Assembly: GCA_013433145.1 (NCBI GenBank)
Contig: CM024187.1
Location: forward strand, 4,046,826 to 4,110,825
DNA from: Ascaris suum
Lineage: Eukaryota; Nematoda; Chromadorea; Rhabditida; Ascarididae
DNA: 64,000 nucleotides
Direction of reading: 5' to 3'
Shown here: one piece after another, positions 13,101-25,071 of the stretch
Layout: the number at the start of each line of letters is the position of its first letter
How positions within the stretch are numbered: position 1 is the stretch's first letter
Translations under genes and position numbers: made by a program
Notes under the pieces: generated by a model
Told to the model about the DNA's origin: nothing
Databases searched by the model: none
The model's input: only the letters and a program-made list of their open reading frames with translations

Positions 13101-14360
13101 TAAAGTTCATGTAGCTTGTGAAGTTGGCACGCGAAATTGCTTCTGCTCCGCAAGCGAAACTATGGAAGGACCAAAGCTTTCCACACTGGATTCTTGTGTG
13201 TTCAAGAGTAATGTACAAATGAAAAAGTTTAGTGCTTTTTTAAATTACAATTCAACGTCGAAATGCGCGACTGTGGGTCGATAAACAAAGAAACTATCGA
13301 TGCAGTTATACGTCGTTTTCTAAGCATCCAACTTCCGGAACGACCGTCAACTAGTCTCCTCAAGTGACACTTTCTGACATTATCAGCGTATAGGAACTTT
13401 TCATGCTCGCTTCTCTTCAGTGGATACTCAGCTAGTATAGTCTGCAATGAAATTATCAACAAGTGCATTTAATTTTACCTCCATTTTACTTCAAAGAATT
13501 GAAAATAAACAACAGCAAATTTAAAAGGCCGATTTAAAAGGCATGCAAAGCATGTCAGACGATCACAGTCCAAAAAATATCGGTGATCAGTATAGTGAAG
13601 TAAGAATGGGGCATAACACATTTTTTAAAGAACACATCAAATTTCTACTAAGGTTCGTCATTTCAACTGAAAAATGAGCTGAAGTTGAAGCTCGATATAT
13701 TTGGAAAAAACTTCATAAAAATATGAGTGTGTGCTGAAAACGACTGCTTTAACTATCAAATTAAAACGCTTAAATAAACAATCGCAGAATTGTTCTTTCT
13801 AATGCATACGTTATTGATGTAGCCAACAACTAAAAAACTCAACTGCCTCGAGCTTTGGAAGAAGGAATATGATATAGAATGCATTGCATTAGAATATGAT
13901 ATAGATAACACGTAATTAGGAGACAAATAAATTTTACGTAAACACACAAAGTTTAATGTAAAAGATAAGTTAGGAAAAAAAAAAAAGAGAAAAAAGCATT
14001 TATGCGAATCGAAATGAAAGATAAACTTCTATGAAGGGAATGGTTTAAACTGCGACGTATGAAAGTGATGTCGATAACGTTACATTGTGTACACTGAAAT
14101 GATGAGGGAATACGAGAAAACACTGATGAAAGACTGCAGAAAAAATTTAAAAAATGATACCTAGGCATAAATGACAACAAAAAACAACAACTAAGCGGTA
14201 TTAGTAGAAACAGAAACAAGAGCGGCAACTGGCAATATTGAATCAACAACGCGCTCATCACCTATCAAGTCGGATTTCATTGTAGGAATCAAACACGACA
14301 GAATTCTTTTAAAAAAGCGTAAACATCACTAATCATCACATAACAATGTCTACGCCTGAT

Positions 14361-14418
14361 ACACACATACTTACACACACATACACACACATACACATAC
14401 ACACACAAATACACATAC
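14361..14418. repeat. (CA)n-rich microsatellite with ATAC variants
   Basis: ACACACATAC-type units repeat with T substitutions. A weaker CA/TA-rich extension continues to about 14,460. It forms a typical degenerate CA microsatellite. Confidence 0.92.
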
Positions 14419-14460
14419 GGGACTCATGCACACGTATACATCAACGTGCGCATACACATA

Positions 14461-15379
14461 TATTATAAAATGAAGAATGTTGTTGTGCCAATCGTTGTGT
14501 ACAATTGCAACCACGTCAACTCATCAGCACCTCTTCATCACCTGCTTTTCCATTAGTTTCACGCACCCTAGCGTTTCTAATGCCATGCCATTGAATGTGT
14601 GGTATGAAATGTGCTGGATGCTGAAGTTTTAGACAGCGCAGTTTCAGTACTCCACGGAAGAAAACTCAGCAATTTTTATTTTTTCTTAAAAAAACCACTA
14701 AGTAAAATAGGTTAAACAATTTGAAACAAGTAGTCGACACGTCGAAAACTTGCTTTCACAAGCCACATCACAGGTGAGGTGGCACACCAGTAATATGAGC
14801 TCATACTTCCCACTTCATTTGTCCGAAATTAATGAGAGAACCAAAACATTTCAAGTATTTTAGATACTTTTGTCTGAAATTAGTTTCACTTTGAAAGAGT
14901 CGAACGACTGGTGCTATGAGTGTCCAGCAGAAAAAAAAACTGCCACCATTTCTTTGCAAGGTTTGAAGCAGTATTAGGAGCATTACACAATGATACTGTT
15001 GTATCCATAATCTATAACGTCTTATTCAGTTACGGAACATGCAACGAAAAATACCGTGCATCGTTGAGTGACAAAAAAAACAGTGCACAGCATCACGCAC
15101 AGATACACAGAAGAAGGTCAACGCTAAGGAGAAGAAAGTAGTTCCCAGCATGTTTCCGTCGACGACATAGCAAGCAAACGAGAAGAGAGGAAGACAATGA
15201 GAGAGTAAAAACGCATTAAAATTTTTAAAAAACGCACTACATTTTCGCTGACATAGTTAGCCGAGCGTGCACACGATCAATCCCCAATACAGCATAGCAA
15301 GCGAAGCAACACCTTTCTTCGAACTGCTCTGCATTCCTTGCACCGATATCGTCATCGTTTTCCGTGACTATAGGAGGAT
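14461..15379. other. Gene-free DNA
   Basis: Only short ORFs (60-73 codons) overlapping on opposite strands near 14,800-15,140. The plus one has a lysine/arginine-rich end that reflects A/G-rich DNA. No family recognised. Confidence 0.5.
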
Positions 15380-15803
15380 GCTTAAATAACGTTTAACGGA
15401 GGTCGATTTTCAGTAAAGTAGGGATCCGAAAAAAGGAATGTCGAAGATGTGAAAGTCCGACCTCTTCAAAGTTCGAAATTCCTGAATGGAATTTTTGAAA
15501 CTTTCAGAAACGGATTTTTTTTTCAAGGAAGAAAGTTTGTGAACGGATAAGAATATCAACTGTGTCATAAGACCAGAGAAAGTAGCCTAAAATGAATAAA
15601 AAACTCGGTAACCACAGGAAATAATTCGGCGGATTCCGTGCTCTTAGTGTGATACTTGCAAAAATTTCACGTATAACCTCTCCACTGACGAGTTTGTAAT
15701 CAAACAAGCACAAAGATAGTGTGGTTGCGTCGATTTCATCATTTATGACATCCACAGAAATGACGCTATCAATGCGACACGAAGAGTTTAAAAAAAAATT
15801 CAT
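15380..15803 (-). mobile_element. Probable LINE endonuclease fragment
   Basis: On the minus strand a 99-codon open frame (15,803 to 15,504) contains ASITLRARNPPNY at about 15,621-15,659. It resembles the I.LG.VYRPPN block of APE-type LINE endonucleases. After a frameshift, SDFHIFDIPFFG at 15,425-15,460 resembles the GDFN.PDI.W block that follows it in CR1/L2-type elements. The order is correct. The gap of about 53 residues is longer than the roughly 35 usual for the family. The catalytic Asn of GDFN reads as His and the Gly as Ser, so the fragment would be dead even without frameshifts. I found no RT part nearby on this strand. This is the weaker of the two endonuclease assignments. Confidence 0.4.
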
Positions 15804-18800
15804 TCCGCTCTAGAAAGTTATTCACAGTAATAATGCACAAGTGCGAGAGGTTGAAAGTTACTAAACGTTACCACTGTGGCACTTAATCTATCACTTACGC
15901 TGTAGAGTGCAGTAAGATCGCACAGTACATATTTGTAACAAAAGCGTAATATATCATCATTTTGTAGGAAAAAATACTCACTGAAAGTGGTGCTCAAGTG
16001 TACATCAATTGAAGCTTCTAAAAGCGACTCAAATATAACAAATCCCTAGCGAAATTTCCTGCCTAAACTAGAGATAAATTCGATAACGAGTGCTTTTAGC
16101 GCACGATTTGAAGATAAATGACGATCAAGTTCAACAATAGAGAATAATCGGTTGTGAAGTGGCGCATCGTTTAGCGATATTAGATGGGCAGTGTTGTGGC
16201 TTGACTGTGAAATGCTAAGCAACATCCATCCCCATCATCAATCGGGGTGACATTTCAAGCGACGTAGCCATTCACTCATAAAAATGCTAACGAGAGCTCT
16301 ATTCAACGTACAAAACAAAATTTATTCGAACAACACTCCACCACTTCGTATGCACTCAAGCTTTTTGTTAATAACTCTCTGATAAGCGGTGCATATCTCT
16401 CTCTACGAATGCTGTGACAGGCTCATATCAAAACACAGTTGCTCTTGTGCAATCGATTAAAACCGATTGCACTCGAAGTAAGTGGAAAAGCGCATCAGAA
16501 CAACTGGCACGGTATGCGCTTTTGCATTTTGCTTGGTCACTTTCAACGACTGGTGTAAAATGTTTACCAACTTCTAAACGCATTTAATCGCCTAACAGTT
16601 CCTGTGAAGCTCGTGAACGGGACGACTTGAAACATGGTATGACTTATATTCAACTCGCTAAATTTCGTAACTCTAGCCAGGGCACTTCATAACGCGCTCC
16701 GCAAATGCAAATTGTCAAAAGCGCATAGAAATGTGTGACAAAGTTATGACAGCTGCAACGATACGTTTTCATTGAGCGTTGAACAGTCGTTCCTTTGGAT
16801 AATTTCCTTCATGCTTCAATAGTTCATTTTAAAGGTTAACAGTGTAATAAACAATAAGATAAGTAGGAGCCTGAGTTGCAGTAAACCAATCTCAGGAAGC
16901 GCCAAGCAATCTTCACAATGAACAAACAAGTTAGATGCTCTATTACTCATGCTACGTAGGGGTCTTGATGGGTCACCGAAAGGTGAGCATCCTGAAGGAT
17001 AGATGCGGCGAATGGAAAGACCGCCTGATGGTGATTGCTGTGTTTGAACTTCATGAATCGCACAGCCACAAGATGCACAAATTGCTCTCAGTACACTTCG
17101 CCGAGCAGAAGCAATTTGCATGCGCGACGAGCGGTGCATGTTCATATCCGCTCGTTATGTGTTAAAACAATGTGGTTATTGTACCTCCGCGAGGAAGCTG
17201 TCGACGCCTTCGAAATCAGACTATCACATTCCATTCTTTGACTCATAAAAATATTTGAATATTTAACCTCAGATTGATCACTGAATAGCAGTCGAGAACG
17301 AAATCTAAATATGGTTCCATTATCGCATATTCTTCTAGAAGGAATCGGTAATATCTGAGTCTGGCACTATGATATTTAAAATTCACGTTCTAATTTTCAA
17401 TCACAGATTCAAAGCATCAACCGAACTAATGTAAAACATCCATCATACTTTCATTTTCTTTTGCAACTCGAGATTTCTTCTCTCTATGTTGAAAAACTAT
17501 AGCAGCAACTATTGGTTGCAAAACTTCATGCCCATCTACAAAAACCTTATGAAGGACGGAGGGAATGTCGATTAAAGATACCGCTGAATGGGAATATATG
17601 GACAAAAAAGCGTAATAAGATCCACTGTGCTGAGATAACTCGACGCAAGCAGAAGAAGATGACTGAATGTGTACAGCGATCGGTGATGTTCGCTAGCAAC
17701 AAGAAACTGCCACTCATCTTCGAGGTGGTCGAATCGTTGAATTGAACTAATCATTGCGGTTACATCTCGAAATCAATCAGCCGTATTTTCATTGCAAGCA
17801 GTAAATTTTCACTCTTTGTTTAGAAACGCTTTCAGAGTTTGTCACTAGATTACTTTCCATTATCTGCTACAATCAGGGACACCGGCATAAACGAGGTTTC
17901 CCTTGTCCGACAACCATAGGTGACTCTCCTCTTTCCCTAATAATTGTGGCGTATAAATGAGAATCGCGAAATAAAACTGGGTGTGTCTATTATAGCCACC
18001 GTACATTAAATGAAAGCAAGCAACCTAATTTCTACACAGCTATGACAGACGAATTGTTTCGGGTGGTCATTGTGAGGCTAAGGTTCTCAAGCTACGCGCG
18101 AGCTCTCAGTTACGACGGGTTTTCCACGCATCGCTTCGCATCAATTTCTAGTCAGTGTGCAACAAATTCTTTAATGAGCACCTCACTAGCTGCGCTATCC
18201 TGTTTCAATTCAACCAAGACGAGCGAAGCCTTTCGCCGCCATACGCTTCGTCGAGCCTACCCACCAATTTCGACTGATCACTTAAACAAGATTTCGGCTG
18301 CCTCCCCATCCATCTAAAGGCAGCCGAGGTGAAATCCACGAATCTGATGGATTCTACGTCGACCACTTCTATTCAAAGTTGTCAAAATATGTGTAATAAA
18401 AGCGTTCAAAAAATATGTTACCAATCAAAACGATAGCCCTCCATTCAACAATAATTGTAACACAGTGTTCCAAATGAAGGCATATCTTCTGCAAATCACA
18501 AGTAAGACTGTTTTAGAACAAAAGACCGCACTCTTCACGAAAGCTGCCTTTATCCCTGATGAAGAAACTTTAAACGAAACATTCGTCATGCGTTTAAAAT
18601 ATCTATGGCATAGTTTATCACCTGTAAGTTTTGTCATCTATTCGATCAACGATATCGATGAGGATATAAAGCCGTTCTTACTCTCTCTCTTCGCCATTTA
18701 AAAACAATCTGCGCTACAACAAGAAAAATTTCTGAACAAAAGAAGCTTTTTTTTTCTGCGCTATCGATGAAAAAAGGAGATCGAAGTGACGCGAAACGCT

Positions 18801-21800
18801 GAATCTGCTAGTCATGAGTAAAATGAATACTCAGCATCGTTTTGTCCGTTGCTACGAATGACTGCGATGGCGTCGCAAAAAAAAAAGAGAAGCAAAAGAA
18901 CTCGAAAAAACACAAAAACTGTCCGCTTCACAAAAAACGCAAAACGAATATATTAGACAATATGACCGCATATGGTAATGAAGAAAAATACTACGCATGT
19001 ACGCTTCTATATCATATTTCTTCATACTGTTTCATTAACTGGTATATACTTTCGAATAACGCATTATATTCGCCACTTGTTACTCTCGCCTATCTTTAAA
19101 CAATCATTGTTGTGCGATCTAATTTGCATATACTATGATGCCATCATATTTAAGAGAACATTTAATGTGGTTGACATCCACTCAGCCTTTAAAACCTTTT
19201 AGTCGTCATCGCTCCAATTGGCTTCAGCTCAAACAAAAGCTATTGCATTTCCGAATACAAGAGAAAGAATCGAGCTAAATCATATAAAAGCCAATCAAAA
19301 GACTACTCTGTGGAAGAAAAAAAGTTTACAGCACACCTTAAGCAAAAAAAAGTTCTTATTTCTCACTTTTCGTGGACACGTATAAGTATTAAGTGCCACA
19401 GCTTGCTTTCAAATGCATCACTTGTTTCACGTAGCATTTTCTACCTGCACCATACGCGTAATACGTAGCAGTTAAATCTCTCCTATTTTTAGAGACCATT
19501 TGAAAGGCAGTGGTGAGCGATTGAGGGGAAAGGATTGAAGTTTATTGTGCTCAAAATGTCCCAAAATTTTTATAAATTTTAAATAGGTCTGAGGAAAACG
19601 CTAAAGGATTGAGATGCGCGGAATGATGACTCTTTCACTAATAATGTAGCCGTTGAATGAAACATCTAACCGCATGATGCACTCATATCTAAGCTTCTAA
19701 AGAGGCATTGAAGCGCGCTCGCCTTACACCATTCACTGAATGATCAAAGTGAATGCACCCCATACGACTCGATGAGTTCGCCGTTGAAATCAAAATGCCT
19801 CAATTCGAAAGCCGCAAAAACGACGCGTTGTCTGCTTGCAAGAATTTAAGCCATCATAAAGACACCGCCACTCTAGCAATTCATTAAAACTTATTGGCCA
19901 TAGCTACATTCGTATGAATTGGATATCATTCTTCCAACTTCGCTCCCTCGTAACCCACTCCCCATATAAGGTAATTCGTTTCCATGCCACAGCGCCATAG
20001 CTAGAGAAATAACAAATCGCTGAATGGGCTACCTACATTGTGCATCATTCCTATCACAACATAGAAATTTTATTTTCTTGAATATTTTCCGTCTTTAAGT
20101 GTTTACAATACTTTTAAGCGCTGCATTGGGACATTGAGCCCATAGATTGGATGAACGTTTTCACACGTTACAGTCCAATTCAGCGCCGTCTTTTTTTTCA
20201 TCGTCTCAAATTATTCATAAAATTCGTAGCCACAAAGGATGCAAAAAACTTCCGACATATGTGAACGTAAAAGATATGCAGCAAATGAGGCGATAAGAGA
20301 GGCAGACGCTAAAGAAATTGAGGGATGTGGAAACGATGAGATTTGCGCATGCAGACAATAGGGTAATAGAAACGGTGCGCAACTAAGCAAAGCTATGAAG
20401 GAAGAAAGCGAGGAAGCAGTGAAGTGACCGCGGCTAGAATGGGTCGTCGAGCATTGAAAAAACGCGAACACATTACAAGCAGCCGATGTGCAAAAACTAC
20501 ACACACTAACAGACGAATTTTGCACAATCGCCAACTTTTTGCGATGTGCTGTGACCACGTTTGGGGTGTGCTTTCCAAACAGACAAAGACAGCCGCATCG
20601 AATAGATTTCACCTCTTCGAGGGATCACCATTCTATTCTTCAACGTTTATTTTAGCTAACAAGTTGTCCCGCATTCGTGCCTCGGTAATTCAGCTTCTTA
20701 TTCGCTGCTATAGAAAATTTTAAAAAAACTTCTAAGCAACTGTCTACTGTGCCGACTGTCCCTTGTTGATGTTGGCCGAAGAGGAGAATGTTTAGCTAAT
20801 AGGGCAAATGAATGGGACAAGACTGAAGAGGCTTTGCAATAGCTGATCACCTCTGTAAACGCAATAACGCACCGCTGAGGTCGACGGCAATAGAGGAATA
20901 ATGAGTGGAAGACTTAGATGGTTGATCGTAGTGATGCTACTGTGCATATTGTCGTTGAGAAGTAGCTAAATGAAACGACACCTGAGCACCAACAATTGCT
21001 AGTGAATGCGAGCGATGAATTGTATCGCTCGTTTAATAAAAGAGTCCTCTCGTTGGGTGTCGCATTTGTATTGCAGCATTTCATGAGATATGATGTGAAC
21101 ATACAACGAAACGAACAGCTCATCAAGCATACAAATGATGACTGAGTGTAGCATTCACAGCGATTTATTTCGTCTAGGAAGCAGCCTGCTCATCCACATC
21201 ACTCGTATTCCCATACTTTCATTTACACTCAATACAAACTGCAACACTCATAAATGTAAGCACACGGCCACATGCTTGCATCCAATAAACATTTAATATA
21301 CACACATAATACACGTGCACAACATAGAGAATTTGCTTTGTGACATTTTGCAGTGCCCTTATATTTAAAGATTTATTTAAGAGAGAGGCTACACAATTCC
21401 ACATTCCTTCCACCATTTTCCTTTTTACTCTATTTCGCTTCGCACTAAGCTGTTATTCGTTTGAACGGACTACTAAAATGGTTTACAAAAAAGCGTTGAA
21501 CACACCACATCACGATGTCATGTTAAACGTAATACCTAGACTAGAATAAGAGATCAATTACGTAGATTGAGAACTTCAACCATCTGTAATAATAAGGCAG
21601 CACTTCTCAGCAAGAGGACGAATCGACTGCCTGATCGATGTATCGCGTTTTTAATGCGCAGTTAAAAGGAAACCGTACAACTTATTTGCAAATCCCCTCT
21701 TTGACATCACACTCCTTTGCTCCTGTACGAAATACTTTTCAAAATATTTCCAATCAGTCCACCTAAGTTCCAATCCATCAAAAACTCCACCAGATGCCCT

Positions 21801-24642
21801 TCAAAAACGTAGATAATGAAAATTATCCTCTTCCAACACCCCTACTTAGTTATGACCGCAACCGATAATCGGAAAGATAAGCAGAGAAAGTCTCGGATCA
21901 ACAAAATTTTTGTTCTTTCCTTTGCTTCTATGCCACTTTTCTATCTAATTTCAATGTGAATCCGAAGTACGGTGGCAAGTTTCAGTTTGAATTATCACTA
22001 CCCAATCGAGGAATGAAGGGGAGGGAGGAGCGCTAGAACAGTGGTAAGCTCATTTATGAAAATGTTTACCTTTGTGACATCCTGAAAGCGTCCTAAAAAT
22101 TCGACTAGTGCCAAGTCAAGTTAATTGCGGCTATATGTCGTTGAAAGGGCTGCAAAGAGTGCGTGATAAACGAAAATATGTCAAAATGTGCAATTTCAAA
22201 ATAAGCATCGACTAACCGTTTGAGGGTTAGTTGACTCTCTTAAATTAACCCCAAAAAACAGCCTCATTTATCAAAGTCAGGCACGCTCGCTCGTCTTCAT
22301 TTAATTCAAATACCCGACAACTCTTGAGCCTAATAATTCTTGCGTTTTCATCGCTGCTTATCGGCAAATAGACAGAGCTTCTACGACGAATACTTACCTT
22401 TTTTTACTGCTAAAAGAGTTATTTTTTCTTGTCCCTTAACCATACAATATTAGCTGTAATTTGGCAATGTGTCAACAAATTTTTTGGCATCCAGCCAAGG
22501 GCAAAAATTATACTTACAAAAATCCCTCGTTGAGTAACTTTGTCGGAAAATCAGTTCTATTAAATGTTGCAGTTGAGATCCTATGATACACTCAATATTA
22601 GCAACAACTCACAACTTTTTTGACTAAAAACTGCAATATTACTGAGAAAAAAGGTTTAATTTTACGAGATAGTCTGCTAAGTGAATATATGAATCTTAAT
22701 TTCGATGATTGTTTCATGCAAATTAGCATAAAAAGTAAACATTAAAAGAATACTGTATAACCATTGATGACGTCATGCAGAATAATCAAGCATATTGTTG
22801 ATTCATTTGTCGATGCGTAACAGAAATCAACTTTATATTCTCACGAACAGTTTTTGTTATCTGCTATCAAAGAGTGTGCAATCTTGTTGACTAATTGTTT
22901 CGCATCGATGAGAATTTCCACAATCAACGAATCATTGAATTCACAATGTATAAAACGGAGTGCTGTGAATATGTATGAATAAGTGCTTTCTTTATGGTAT
23001 TCAGCGTCTCTCAGCGAGCATTTCATCCCTTTTGGCGGAAGAAAAAAAAAGGAATGATGCGAGTAAATTTTAAAAAATTTGTGAACAAAATAAGAGAAAT
23101 TTTATGTGATGAAACAAGTTCTTAAATTTTTCTTCTTTTAAATGAGAACCCTAATTACAGTTAGTGATGTCTCATTTCTTAGAGAACTGTGACATACGCC
23201 GATCTCATCCAACATTTTAATACTTGCTTAAACAACCAATATGTCAACAATTGCAATAAAATGCGAAGCATGAGAAAGATGATAAAAAAATTGACGAATT
23301 TGTTATAACTGTACTATTGCTTCGATCATGAAATTAAATCAAATCTGCCACTTGAAGATATCTGTGCATGCGAGTGGTGAAGAAGTTGCAGGTGATGGCT
23401 ACAGTATACATATTGAAAAGAATATTTGGTGCTTAAATTCCGAAAGAAAAAATTCAGCGACCACCCACGAATATCATCGAACAGGTTTGATTTTCATAGG
23501 CACAAACATGCACAACCACAAGCCGAATGTCGACGAAAATAATAAAGCGATGTTAATCATGTGCATATGCCGAAGACTCATCGAGCTTTGAATTACACTA
23601 TATGACTGTCGTACACTCACTGGGGGTTTGACCTCAAACGCCGCGTGGCAGGCTCAAGGGTCTCTCGCATAGAAAACAGCAGAGGATGGTGCTAACACGA
23701 GGACGCGTAAATGAATCGCTGATTCCTTACTGATATATTCACCTGCGAACTGAAATCTGTTTTCCTATGCAATAGAATCGCAGAATATCGATATCGAAAG
23801 CAAAAATTGTACGCATGAGTACTGTTTGGATTGTTGATATCAGTAGAAATAATCGTATTCTAATCTGCGTCCCAATTAGTTCGGCTCGGTGAGCTTCTGA
23901 ATGAATACAGCGAAAACGACTACGCTACGACCCGAGTAAGTTGACCGATGTTAATAATAAAAGTAACTCTATTTTTAAGCAATTAATCTAGCAGCTGAAA
24001 TGAATTTAGCACAACCGCTGTCCAACATCACTGACTTACAACACTAATCCATGAATGTCGTCGATCGCTTGCGACAACATAAAAACACCCTTCAAAAGGC
24101 AAACAAGAAGAACACCTACGATTTTAGGAAGGATTCCCACTCCGTTTTTATGTACGACAGGCAAATCAACTCAGCAAATCTGAGTCACAGACATGAATTT
24201 CACTTCCGTTATCCTTCGCCAAAAGGTGCGAAAAATGTGATGTGTGTTACCCATCTGTGAACATTCGGAATTTTTTACTCCTTTCGTTTTTGAACCAGGT
24301 ACAGCTTAAACTAATACTTCAACTTTTTCCCACCCGCTAAGGCAAAGACAACCGGAAATGCTCGACTAACCTTGTATGAATAAATTCGCTTTCACGATAT
24401 GTTTATGACGGAATGCTTTCTTATGAAAGAGCCAAGCCTTACTATTCGATTAAGCAGATGCCTTCATTAATTATTCTTTAAAATACATAATGGAATCCTG
24501 TTTTGGAGGTTCACAACTTTACATGCGTAGTGTACGATGGGCAGCCTACAAAGAAATATTCCTTGGGATCGCAACTGGTTCTGATTCGCCTCTTCTGCTC
24601 TCTTACTAAACACTTGCTCATATAAACTGAGAATGAAATGAT
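15804..24642. other. Gene-free DNA
   Basis: Many overlapping ORFs of 60-133 codons occur, but none has a recognisable domain. The largest (minus, 20,612-20,211, 133 codons) is Ser/Cys/Ala-rich and low in information. A GC-richer patch at about 18,040-18,330 holds a 91-codon plus-strand ORF ending at the hairpin described separately. From 21,600 to 22,800 and 19,200 to 20,200 I see nothing beyond AT-rich unique sequence. A small inverted repeat ACTAACC/GGTTAGT lies near 22,210-22,232. Confidence 0.5.
18294..18327 (+). other. Perfect 9-bp GC-rich hairpin
   Basis: TCGGCTGCC (18,294-18,302) and its reverse complement GGCAGCCGA (18,319-18,327) flank a 16-base loop. The stem spans the stop codon of a 91-codon ORF (18,042-18,317) in a patch richer in G+C than its surroundings. 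There is no following T-run and no evidence for a processed RNA. Function unknown. Confidence 0.7.
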
Positions 24643-25071
24643 ATGTGTTGTAAAAGTGCTCCTCAATCAACGCCATCCCTCATAAATAGTGCTTTAGAAG
24701 TGATCAAGCAAATAGATATGACATCATTTGCTAAAAAGACATCGGCTCATGCAGGATATGAGTATGCATATAATCTAAAGTGTTGTGACAATCAGCACGG
24801 TATCATCGTCAGAATCGGCTCTTTATCGTTGGAAGCACGTAAATTGATTTGCACTCTGAATCAGAGGCTAACATCGCGCATGTATGCTTCATCAAAAAGC
24901 ATCCCTTCACACGATTATGCGGACCCGCTCGAAAAAAATTTGCACAGCAAAAAACTTGATGGCTGCATTCACCAAGTGATATGTTGTGGGAACCCAGCGA
25001 GCACAAGAATGCGACTAAAAGCAATAAGCTCAGCACACTCTTCATTCCAATTCGTCCACACGAATAAATAA
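24643..25071 (+). other. Longest ORF in window (142 codons), coding status doubtful
   Basis: An ATG-to-stop frame of 142 codons. The predicted protein is basic, with scattered Cys (CCK, KCC, ICC) and no signal peptide, membrane segment or motif that I recognise. A rough estimate from the stop-codon frequency at this base composition gives about 0.4 ORFs of this length by chance on two strands of 64 kb. Length alone is therefore not evidence. An opposite-strand 78-codon ORF overlaps it, and no clear splice acceptor or polyadenylation signal frames it. It could be a single-exon gene, a long exon or chance. Confidence 0.15.

Larger units (their letters stand above)
7211..14360. other. Gene-free DNA with minor repeats
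   Basis: Scattered ORFs of 60-100 codons overlap on both strands with no recognisable motif, so I treat them as chance. Visible structure is limited to the diverged duplication at 8,550-8,980, the G run at 9,741-9,752, a 10-bp doublet at 10,161-10,180, a C/T-rich patch near 12,586-12,620 and a near-direct repeat GAATATGATATAGA at about 13,865 and 13,892. From 11,000 to 13,200 the sequence is especially A/T-rich with no ORF above 60 codons. Confidence 0.5.

Noticed and set aside
20211..20612. 133-codon minus-strand ORF
   Set aside because: Ser/Ala/Cys/Phe-rich with no domain, opposite ORFs equally long (plus 20,424-20,723), and a length expected about once by chance in this window.
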